A stretch of 13,352 nt of DNA from NCBI GenBank assembly GCA_003224075.1, contig QHYF01000010.1, positions 6,558 through 19,909 of the forward strand, written 5' to 3'. The stretch comes from Acidobacteriota bacterium (lineage in GTDB: Bacteria; Acidobacteriota; Terriglobia; Acidiferrales; UBA7541). The notes beneath the pieces are model-generated. The model was given only the letters and a program-made list of their open reading frames with translations. It was not told the DNA's origin and made no database searches. The translations under genes were made by a program, and so were the position numbers. Positions 6,150 to 11,622 of the stretch are shown here, piece after piece. How positions within the stretch are numbered: the stretch's first letter is position 1; every line of letters begins with the position of its first letter.

Positions 6150-6513
6150 CAGTTCGGCGGGGCGGCCCGCTTTTCCGTCTTCGAGATTTGCGACGCGGAT
6201 GTTCTTCCGCCAGGTGGGAAAGGAGAACCGGCGAGCGGTCGGGAAACTGGGCAACAATGCGCACGTCGCCACCCATGGCTTTGACGGCTTTTCGCAGCGT
6301 GGAAAGCAGCAGGTCGCTGCGTTTTTCAAGCCGAGAGACGCTGTCTTGGGTGATCCCGAGAGTCTTGGCAACGCGAGTCTGCGTAAGCTTGCGGGCCTTT
6401 CGCAGGTCGCGCAAGCTCATTTCCTCGGCAATGAGTTCAGCCGCACGGTCCTCGACCTTCTTTCGCTCGGCGCGGCTCAGTTTCCGAATTATTTCATTCA
6501 CATTTACGGGCAT
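6142..6513 (-). CDS. XRE-family antitoxin
   Basis: 123 residues with a helix-turn-helix of the XRE class (about 36-90: LRKARKLTQTRVAKTLGITQ, then DSVSRLEKRSDLLLSTLRKA) after a charged N-terminal helix. It follows the RelE-family toxin gene with a 2-nt gap (TAG CC ATG) and has AAGGGG upstream of its ATG. Toxin-first order and this HTH type fit HigBA-like modules; it should bind the toxin and repress the operon. The tail after residue 100 is Lys/Arg-rich (HPRRKSRRRKSGPPRRTGK) and ends in the repeat shared with higA, so the native C-terminus may have been altered. Confidence 0.86.
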   Translation of the reverse strand: MPVNVNEIIRKLSRAERKKVEDRAAELIAEEMSLRDLRKARKLTQTRVAKTLGITQDSVSRLEKRSDLLLSTLRKAVKAMGGDVRIVAQFPDRSPVLLSHLAEEHPRRKSRRRKSGPPRRTGK

Positions 6514-6515
6514 GG

Positions 6516-6875
6516 CTACATCCCCTTTCCAATCCGGGCAAGATGCGCGTCAAAACGCTCGTCTGCCTTCCGTATCAGTTCACGGTAGAAGCGCTTTTCG
6601 CTCCCACCCGATTTGTCGCCCGCGACAAGTAAAATCGCCTTACGCCTGGGATCAAAGGCGAAGGCCACTCGCCATTCGCCACCTGCCGCGCTGAATCGCA
6701 ATTCCTTCATGTTGGCATGGCGCGAGCCGTTGAGGGTATCAACGCGGGGCCGGCCTAGTTGCGGCCCAAACTCCTGCAGCACGCGAGCCAACGCGAGAAC
6801 CTCTCTGCGGACATCCTGGTTGAGCGCGTCAAATTCCGGTTTAAACCCATCGGCAATCTCGACGGCCCATTTCAC
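6516..6875 (-). CDS. RelE/HigB (phage Gp49-like) family toxin
   Basis: 119 residues from GTG 6875 (VKWAVEIADGFKPEFDAL). The open frame reaches 6929 but only via a TTG without support. Family landmarks are GRPRVDTLNGSRHANMKELR (41-60), WRVAFAFDPRRKAILLVAGD (68-87) and FYRELIRKADERFDAHL near the C-terminus. Members cleave ribosome-bound mRNA; activity here is inferred. The gene appears intact and is paired with the XRE gene 2 nt downstream. No Shine-Dalgarno precedes the GTG; a possible -10 lies 6 nt upstream, as in the DUF433 gene. Confidence 0.86.
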   Translation of the reverse strand: MKWAVEIADGFKPEFDALNQDVRREVLALARVLQEFGPQLGRPRVDTLNGSRHANMKELRFSAAGGEWRVAFAFDPRRKAILLVAGDKSGGSEKRFYRELIRKADERFDAHLARIGKGM

Positions 6876-6887
6876 GCCGACAGTATG
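6876..6887 (-). promoter_or_regulatory. Possible -10 box of a leaderless toxin-antitoxin transcript
   Basis: On the minus strand CATACT (6887-6882) is followed by GTCGGC and then the GTG at 6875, which would put +1 on the start codon. TTGGAC stands about 18 nt further upstream as a weak -35. A perfect TTGACA at 6929-6924 has no matching -10 at 17 nt. Tentative. Confidence 0.3.
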
Positions 6888-6933
6888 GCATAAAATCCAT
6901 ATGATGTCCAATCCATGTCTAGGTGTCAACTGG

Positions 6934-7647
6934 TCAAGCGGGGTGAAGAAGAGGAGGGCGGAGTTTGCCGGAGGCGAGGGCGTCGAGGGCGCGAAGGCGG
7001 GCGGCGAGTTCGGCGGCGGTCAGGCGGCGCTCGCGGTAGAGGCGGCGGAGAAAATCGGCGGCGGCGGTTTCCCCTTTCTGGGTATTGCATTCCATGCAAC
7101 TGGAGACCAAGTTGCGGTAGGAATTGCGTCCCGACCGCGCTTGCGGCACGACGTGGTCCAGACACTGGACCGACGGCGGGGTCCGGCGCAAACAGTAGAA
7201 GCATTGGTCGCGCTCGCGGGCGTGGATGGAATTGCGCAACGGCTTGTTCTGCATGAAGTCCACGCCCTCGAGGTTCACCGGTGAGCGGGTGCCCGTGCTT
7301 TCCTCTTTGGCGGCGGCCCGGCGTGCGATGCGCTTCAGCCCGGCGGCGGGAATCTCGTCGGGCAGCCGCACCTCCACCACGTGCCCCGTTTTGCTGCGTT
7401 GGACCATGCGCAAAGCGTCGTGGGCGACGAGGCGGCGGACCGCCTTGCGCACCGGACCTGCAGAGAGACGGATATTGCGTCCCACGCCCAGAAGCGAAAA
7501 CTGGAGGCGGAGTTTGCCTTCCAGGCGGCTGTGCCGCAGGAGATGCGCATAGACGGTGCGCTCGATGACGGACAGGCGCAGGCGCGGGGCGAGTTGGTCT
7601 TCCAATTGTTTCCAGACAAGTTCAGCGTTCGGTTTTTTGTTTTTCAT
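6934..7647 (-). CDS. Winged-helix protein with C-terminal HNH endonuclease domain
   Basis: 237 residues. The N-terminal part (about 20-95) resembles a winged helix: LSVIERTVYAHLLRHSRLEG, then SAGPVRKAVRRLVAHDALRM and a GHVVEVRLP wing. A basic linker (about 103-125) leads to an HNH domain (143-193) with paired zinc ligands C149/C152 and C184/C187, D164-H165 (CLDHVVPQARSG), N179 and N188. The HNH part predicts DNA cleavage or nicking; the N-terminal part predicts specific DNA binding. No intron, phage packaging gene or methylase is adjacent, so the target is unknown. Its leader is unusual: about 215 nt, with a strong promoter, an immediate terminator and heptameric repeats. No Shine-Dalgarno is visible. 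Confidence 0.78.
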   Translation of the reverse strand: MKNKKPNAELVWKQLEDQLAPRLRLSVIERTVYAHLLRHSRLEGKLRLQFSLLGVGRNIRLSAGPVRKAVRRLVAHDALRMVQRSKTGHVVEVRLPDEIPAAGLKRIARRAAAKEESTGTRSPVNLEGVDFMQNKPLRNSIHARERDQCFYCLRRTPPSVQCLDHVVPQARSGRNSYRNLVSSCMECNTQKGETAAADFLRRLYRERRLTAAELAARLRALDALASGKLRPPLLHPA

Positions 7648-7666
7648 GGTTCGATCCAGAGAGGAA

Positions 7667-7764
7667 GTTGACAGTCGACAGTTAACAGTTCACAGGCAAG
7701 AGAAAGGACAAAGACTTAATGCAGGGAGCACGGAAAGAAAGAAGTTGAGAGTCGTCAGTTGACG
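7667..7764. repeat. Heptameric tandem tract in the HNH gene leader
   Basis: Four successive units GTYNACA at 7667-7694 (GTTGACA, GTCGACA, then two variants) and three related units at 7744-7764 (starting GTTGAGA). The second block begins exactly 77 bp after the first, so both keep the same 7-bp register. The 49 bp between them are purine-rich and also seven units long. Confidence 0.7.
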
Positions 7765-7810
7765 GCCAGCCAAGCCGGGGCGCAGGCAGGCAGCGACGAG
7801 CCGGGAGAAT

Positions 7811-7862
7811 GCGGCTCCAAAAAGAAAAAGGGCGAAACTGTGGTGGAGCCGCAGTTTCACCC
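7811..7862 (-). terminator. Intrinsic terminator at the start of the HNH leader, with an interleaved second stem
   Basis: In the minus-strand RNA, GGGUGAAACUG (7862-7852) pairs with CAGUUUCGCCC (7840-7830), 11 bp including one U-G wobble, loop 11 nt. An 11-nt T-rich tract (7829-7819, TTTTTCTTTTT) follows at once. On the plus strand the wobble would be a C-A mismatch, so the orientation is clear. A second perfect 9-bp pairing, GCGGCTCCA (7852-7844) with TGGAGCCGC (7819-7811), uses the terminator loop and the bases after the T-tract. The two stems interleave: they form a pseudoknot or compete. The hairpin begins about where transcription should start. Confidence 0.75.
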
Positions 7863-7869
7863 GAAGATA

Positions 7870-7897
7870 ATTATACCAGAACTAAAACATTTTGCAA
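7870..7897 (-). promoter_or_regulatory. Strong sigma70-type promoter for the HNH leader
   Basis: On the minus strand TTGCAA (7897-7892), a 16-nt spacer and a perfect TATAAT (7875-7870) with an extended TGG just before it. The predicted start is about 7863-7862, the first bases of the terminator hairpin. It is the best promoter match in the window. Confidence 0.7.
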
Positions 7898-7920
7898 GTG
7901 CTATTTTCAACAGCCCTAAT
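7892..7920 (+). promoter_or_regulatory. Possible divergent promoter for dusB
   Basis: TTGCAA is its own reverse complement, so 7892-7897 can also serve the plus strand: 17 nt later stands CCTAAT (7915-7920), four of six matches to TATAAT. Transcription would start near 7927, giving dusB an 80-nt leader. Weak on its own. Confidence 0.3.
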
Positions 7921-8006
7921 TTCAGAAATTTTATGTAGCCCGGTCCAGGGAACACAGATCACGCGCCGTCTTGCTACGCCGCGCTTACCAGCCTAAACTG
8001 GAATCG

Positions 8007-9110
8007 ATGATTCCGGTGAGCTTCCAAATTCGCGATTTGACGATCCGCCCGGCGACGGTGCTGGCGCCCATGGCCGGCGTCACGGACACGCTCTTCCGCC
8101 GCGTGATCCGCGGCCTGGGCGGCTGCGGTTTGCTGATGACGGAGTTCACCAGCTCCGAGGGCATCACGCGCAGCGCGAAGAAAACTCTCCGCTACCTTTA
8201 CTTCCAGGAAGACGAGCATCCCATCACCGCGCAACTTTTCGGCGCGAGCCCCGCGATCATGGCGGAAGCCGCGAGAATGGTCGAAGACCTCGGCTACGAC
8301 GCCGTTGACATCAATCTCGGCTGTCCCGCGAAAAAAGTCGTGAAGTGCGGCGGCTCCGGCCTTCTGCGCGACCTGCCGCTCCTCGAGCAGATTTTTAAAG
8401 CCGTCCGCGCTGCCGTGAAAATTCCGCTGACCATCAAGCTCCGCGCCGGCTGGGACGAAAATTCCATCGTGGCCGTCGAAGTCGCCAAAATGGCAGAGAG
8501 TGTCGGCGTCGAAGCCGTTGCTGTTCACCCGCGTACGCGCACGCAGGGCTACACCGGCGCCGCCGACTGGAGCATCATCGCCGCCGTCAAGCAAGCCGTG
8601 AAAATTCCCGTCATCGGCAACGGCGACATCAACCGTCCCGAGGACGCCGCGCGCATGGTCCGCGAAACCGGCTGCGACGCCGTGATGATCGGCCGCGCCG
8701 CCGCCACCAATCCGTGGATTTTTTCGCAGATGCAGCAATACGCGCAAACCGGCCGCTACGACGCTCCGACGGAGGCCGCCCGCCACCGTTTACTGATTGA
8801 CTACTACAGCCAGATTAATGCTGCGGATCTGCCCGATGGTGTAGGCAAAATGAAGCAGTTCGCTTGCTGGTTTACTCATGGCGTGGGGAACGGCAGCGAG
8901 CTTCGCCGAATCGTACACGCGGCGCGAACGCCCAGCGAGGTCCTCTCGAGCGTGGAACGCTTCTTTGTCGACCGCTTTGCGGTCGCCGAAAAAGAGGGCC
9001 GAGCCGCCGCGGGGGTCGACCCCGACCGGGTCGGGGTCGCCAGAAATGAGGACCCAGCCCATGGTCCCGCCCAGGAACACGTCCGTCTCGAGCCAACGCT
9101 CGGAACGTAG
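8007..9110 (+). CDS. dusB: tRNA-dihydrouridine synthase, DusB-like
   Basis: 367 residues from ATG 8007; the frame opens earlier (7971) but only with a TTG. Dus enzymes use FMN and NADPH to reduce uridines in tRNA. Landmarks: LAPMAGVTD (19-27, FMN site), DINLGCPAKK with catalytic C106, KLRAGWD (144-150), VHPRTRTQGYTG (173-184), PVIGNGDI (201-208) and MIGRAA (227-232). The ordinary protein appears to end around residue 330. The last ~37 residues are encoded by a perfect 10-bp hairpin (9017-9039) and by the start of the overlapping PilZ gene (50-bp overlap), so the tail is probably an acquired extension. The Shine-Dalgarno is weak (CTGGAA). Confidence 0.9.
   Translation: MIPVSFQIRDLTIRPATVLAPMAGVTDTLFRRVIRGLGGCGLLMTEFTSSEGITRSAKKTLRYLYFQEDEHPITAQLFGASPAIMAEAARMVEDLGYDAVDINLGCPAKKVVKCGGSGLLRDLPLLEQIFKAVRAAVKIPLTIKLRAGWDENSIVAVEVAKMAESVGVEAVAVHPRTRTQGYTGAADWSIIAAVKQAVKIPVIGNGDINRPEDAARMVRETGCDAVMIGRAAATNPWIFSQMQQYAQTGRYDAPTEAARHRLLIDYYSQINAADLPDGVGKMKQFACWFTHGVGNGSELRRIVHAARTPSEVLSSVERFFVDRFAVAEKEGRAAAGVDPDRVGVARNEDPAHGPAQEHVRLEPTLGT
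9017..9039. repeat. Palindromic hairpin inside the dusB 3' end
   Basis: CGACCCCGAC (9017-9026) and GTCGGGGTCG (9030-9039) form a 10-bp perfect stem with a 3-nt loop. It encodes the residues DPDRVG of the DusB tail and lies just before the PilZ start. Likely a REP-type element captured in the coding end; it could also reduce readthrough into pilZ. Confidence 0.6.
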
Positions 9111-9426
9111 AATTTCCGTTCGCCTGCCGATGCGCGTCCGCGGCCGCGATTCGCGCGGCGTTCCCTTCGAAGAAGAAACTTCCAGCGAAAATCTTTGCCG
9201 CAACGGCGCCGCGTTCGTCACTCGTTTCGATGTCGCCATCGGCTCCGATCTCGAAATCCGCATCCCGCCGTCGTATTACGCCTCGCGGCGCGGCGAAACG
9301 GACTTCGCCACTCAGGGCCGCGTCGTCCATGTCGGCGATCGCCACCCGCAAGGCGAGAAGCTCGTCGGTGTGCAGTTCACCGGTCCGCGCTTCCAGCGCG
9401 TCTTCCGTTCCGAATCCGCTGCCTGA
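9061..9426 (+). CDS. PilZ-domain protein (putative c-di-GMP binding)
   Basis: 121 residues from ATG 9061, preferred because GAGGA (9048-9052) lies 8 nt upstream; ATG 9046 is an alternative. The domain occupies almost the whole protein. The first ligand motif RxxxR is present (ERRISVRLP, R17 and R21). The second, usually D/N-x-S-x-x-G, reads NLCRNG (N44, C46, G49), with Cys in place of Ser. The strands RVVHVGDR and LVGVQFTGPRFQRVF follow as expected. PilZ proteins sense c-di-GMP and act on motility, secretion or polysaccharide synthesis; the partner is unknown. The start lies inside the dusB tail, so the genes are probably translated from one message. Confidence 0.75.
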   Translation: MVPPRNTSVSSQRSERRISVRLPMRVRGRDSRGVPFEEETSSENLCRNGAAFVTRFDVAIGSDLEIRIPPSYYASRRGETDFATQGRVVHVGDRHPQGEKLVGVQFTGPRFQRVFRSESAA

Positions 9427-9435
9427 CTGGGAGCG

Positions 9436-9471
9436 TTTGCGGAGCGCAATACTTCAAGGAATCCCCGCAAA
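9436..9471. terminator. Possible stem between convergent genes
   Basis: TTTGCGG (9436-9442) and CCGCAAA (9465-9471) can pair (7 bp, 22-nt loop) in the short gap between the convergent pilZ and 9480-10217 genes. There is a short A run after it but no strong T-tract. Position suggests a shared terminator; the signal is weak. Confidence 0.3.
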
Positions 9472-9479
9472 AATCTCGA

Positions 9480-10217
9480 TCAGTTGCCGCTAGAACCGCT
9501 TATCGCGGCGGCCACGCGCGCTTTGTCGAGAGTTAGTGGCGCCTGCAGCGCGATCTCAAATTGAAATCCTGTATCGAAATCCCTGGCTTGATCGTGAGCG
9601 TGGCGGCGCCCGAGGATGATTCCTGTGACCAGCAGGGCGACGGTTCCGCCTAGGGACGCGGCAATGATCGGGCCTTTGGGCGGCCCCACTTGTGGAAGAG
9701 GCGGAGGAGTTGGAGGAGGCGGTCCTTGCTGCAGTCCATTCGCCATGGGCGAGAGAGATGCTATTGTGCGGCTAGGATTTGTGACTGGCGGCGCGGCCAT
9801 TGCGTCAATAACGGAGCCGTCGAGCGCGACGTTGTATCCGTTCGAGAAAACCAACTGTTTGAACTCGATCTGCAATCCGTCAAAGCGCGTCGAGCCGCGC
9901 TTGCCTACCCTTGCGATGCTTCCTTCGACAAAGGCTCCTTGAGGTATGGCTAAATCCTGGCCGACAGTCACCGGGAAGGTTGCCACCGCGTGCACGGTGT
10001 CCCCGACGTGCGCATCACGCGTACGAATTGGGTTTGCCAGCGCGAGTTGCAGGCGGGTTCCTTCAGGAACGGTAATCGTCGTTTCAGGCGGAGCCGCTTC
10101 CGCTTGGGCCGCGGGAACTTGTTGTTGCAGTTCCGTTGGCGATTGCTGCGGTGCGGGGATCTCTTGCGCCAGGCACGGCCAAGCGCTTAAGAACATCATC
10201 ATGAGATGGGTTCGCAT
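9480..10217 (-). CDS. Secreted/anchored protein with VirB10/TrbI-like module
   Basis: 245 residues. A signal peptide (1-18, MMMFLSAWPCLAQ) is followed by a Gln/Ala/Pro-rich linker and a beta-rich module (about 47-135). Its landmarks, ITVPEGTRLQLALANPI, DLAIPQGAFVEGSI and LVFSNGYNVALDGSV, follow the order seen in the C-terminal domain of VirB10/TrbI proteins. A Pro-rich segment (165-181) and a Gly-rich hydrophobic helix (183-203, IIAASLGGTVALLVTGIILG) come next. No other type IV secretion gene is near, so a conjugation role is not supported; an envelope-associated role is inferred. A good Shine-Dalgarno (AGGAG, 10228-10224) precedes ATG 10217. The gene follows a paralogue by 48 bp, probably in one operon. 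Confidence 0.65.
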   Translation of the reverse strand: MRTHLMMMFLSAWPCLAQEIPAPQQSPTELQQQVPAAQAEAAPPETTITVPEGTRLQLALANPIRTRDAHVGDTVHAVATFPVTVGQDLAIPQGAFVEGSIARVGKRGSTRFDGLQIEFKQLVFSNGYNVALDGSVIDAMAAPPVTNPSRTIASLSPMANGLQQGPPPPTPPPLPQVGPPKGPIIAASLGGTVALLVTGIILGRRHAHDQARDFDTGFQFEIALQAPLTLDKARVAAAISGSSGN

Positions 10218-10228
10218 AATTGTCTCCT

Positions 10229-10252
10229 GATAAGATTCACTGTTTGAATCTG
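10229..10252. repeat. Small hairpin between the two VirB10-like genes
   Basis: AGATTCA and TGAATCT enclose a 5-nt loop (about 10234-10252), just upstream of the Shine-Dalgarno of the 9480-10217 gene. It may adjust expression of the second gene in the pair. Only 7 bp, no T-tract. Confidence 0.35.
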
Positions 10253-10265
10253 CCTGCTCGATGCC

Positions 10266-11447
10266 TCAATCGAAAATGACTGAAAAGCTTTCACCCACGA
10301 ACTCCAGCGAAGCGATGGAGTTCGAGCCATCGGGGTTCGTGCGCGTCACAACTTTGTCTGCGGCGGATTTTTCGGAAAGCATCGCAATTCGCGCCGGTGC
10401 GTGAACGAGGGCCTTTCCATTTTGCAGGAGGTCCACTTGGATCGTTGTGGCTGTACCTATCCAACTGATTTCGTACCTTCCCGGCGAAACCTTCTTGCCG
10501 GAAACCTGTAGTTCGTTCGCCATTTGAAACGACTTTCTGTGAATCTGCGGCCCGCTGAGCCCGGAGACTACCGCAGGCGGAGCCGGGCACGGTATTGCCG
10601 GCGTCCCCGGGGTGCCTGGAATAATCGTTGGTGGCGTTCCTTGCGTGGGAGGAATCCCAGGAATCACTGTCGGCGGCATTCCATTCACACCCGGGATTAC
10701 GGTGTCTGGCGTGCCCGGCGAGCCTGGCGTTCCTGGGATGACCGTGTCCGGCGTCCCGGGCGTGGCAGGAATCGGGCGGCACAGGGAAGCGGATGGCGCT
10801 GGACCGACCGGCAATGGCCGCGAGTGACGCACGGCCTCCGCGATTCTGGTGGCGTCCAGCGCCAAGGGAGTTTGCACTACCATGTCGAATTGTGTTCCAT
10901 TGTCGAGCAGCACATCATTTCTTGACGTCACGTCGACATGCACGGTAGCGGTCGCAGCTTGTGCCGGAGCGTCGGCGAGCTCTAACGTGTAACCGCTGGC
11001 GAAGATGATCTTCCTGAAGTGCATCTGGAATTGGGCGCGGGGCGATTTCCATCCCGGCTTGGTCACCGCGTCAATCTGTCCCAGCACGTACGTCCCGGGA
11101 GGAATCAGCATAGTGCCGTTGCTCGCCACGGGGAAGGCGGTGGCTGCATAGACGGCATCGCCTGCTTTTGCAGTTTTGGCCCAGATCGGGCTGGTCAGCG
11201 CCAGCGTGGCTTTGGTACCGCGAGGAACAGTGATCGTCGCGGTTCCTGTGCTTGTTACGCTCGACTGGCTGGTAACTTGCAGTGCTGGAAGGGAGGCTGC
11301 GGAACCTCTATTAGGCGCACTTCCGACTTGAATGTCTGGGGACTGCTGCGGCTCAGAAGAATCTGGGAGAGACCTCGCTTCGCTTGCTGGCGCTGGGCTG
11401 ACCAGGCCGCCGACGACGAGGATCACTGCCGGTGCAAGTAGCCTCAT
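10266..11447 (-). CDS. Secreted protein with VirB10-like module and collagen-like repeats
   Basis: 393 residues. A signal peptide (1-22) leads to a low-complexity linker and a module (about 70-200) that parallels the downstream gene: ITVPRGTKATLALTSPIWAK, MLIPPGTYVLGQIDAV, KIIFASGYTLELADA and QTPLALDATRIAEAV. Residues 226-286 are Pro/Gly-rich repeats of the type GTPxTVIPG, enclosed by two lone cysteines (C223, C287). The C-terminal part (303-393) looks like a small beta-sandwich (GRYEISWIGTATTIQVDLLQ) of unknown family. Secretion and an extended stalk-like repeat are inferred from composition. GGAGG stands upstream of ATG 11447. It lies first in a two-gene minus-strand unit. Confidence 0.65.
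   Translation of the reverse strand: MRLLAPAVILVVGGLVSPAPASEARSLPDSSEPQQSPDIQVGSAPNRGSAASLPALQVTSQSSVTSTGTATITVPRGTKATLALTSPIWAKTAKAGDAVYAATAFPVASNGTMLIPPGTYVLGQIDAVTKPGWKSPRAQFQMHFRKIIFASGYTLELADAPAQAATATVHVDVTSRNDVLLDNGTQFDMVVQTPLALDATRIAEAVRHSRPLPVGPAPSASLCRPIPATPGTPDTVIPGTPGSPGTPDTVIPGVNGMPPTVIPGIPPTQGTPPTIIPGTPGTPAIPCPAPPAVVSGLSGPQIHRKSFQMANELQVSGKKVSPGRYEISWIGTATTIQVDLLQNGKALVHAPARIAMLSEKSAADKVVTRTNPDGSNSIASLEFVGESFSVIFD
10587..10772 (-). repeat. Tandem coding repeat, GTPxTVIPG type
   Basis: About five imperfect units in the 10266-11447 gene, each with a [T/I]IPG or VIPG core followed by GxPGxP. DNA units are related but not identical in length (33-42 nt). Such repeats expand and contract by slippage, so length may differ between strains. 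Confidence 0.7.
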
Positions 11448-11622
11448 GAGCCACCTCCACTGACGGAATCCACTCGCTGTAGGTGTGACGTAAGCGCGCC
11501 CCCTCAGGTTTCGGATCTCCTCGAAGGAAGCGTGGGAAGCAAAGGAGGTACACGGGCAAAAGAGAATCCTTAGTGTTCCTGCGTCCTTTGCCTTTTTCCT
11601 TCTCTTTTTACTCCTTACTCCT
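11448..11622. other. Gap between VOC and secreted-protein genes, with heptameric tract
   Basis: 175 bp without a gene. From 11583 to 11624 there are six 7-bp pyrimidine-rich units (for example CTCCTTA and CTCCTTT at 11611-11624), reaching the VOC stop codon (11623-11625). The part next to ATG 11447 must hold the promoter of the secreted-protein genes, but I see no convincing -10/-35 pair there. Confidence 0.5.

Noticed and set aside
7667..7764. CRISPR-like array
   Set aside because: Units are 7 bp, contiguous and without spacers; no cas gene is present.
7974..8786. 270-codon minus-strand frame opposite dusB
   Set aside because: Low-complexity His/Gly/Ala-rich translation, opposite a clear Dus enzyme.
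10612..10827. Plus-strand Gly/Val/Pro repeat protein
   Set aside because: The repeats are the antisense reading of the collagen-like repeat in the secreted protein gene; no start signal is present.
9480..11447. Conjugation (type IV secretion) genes
   Set aside because: Only a VirB10-like module is seen in two secreted proteins; no ATPase, VirB9 or relaxase is nearby.
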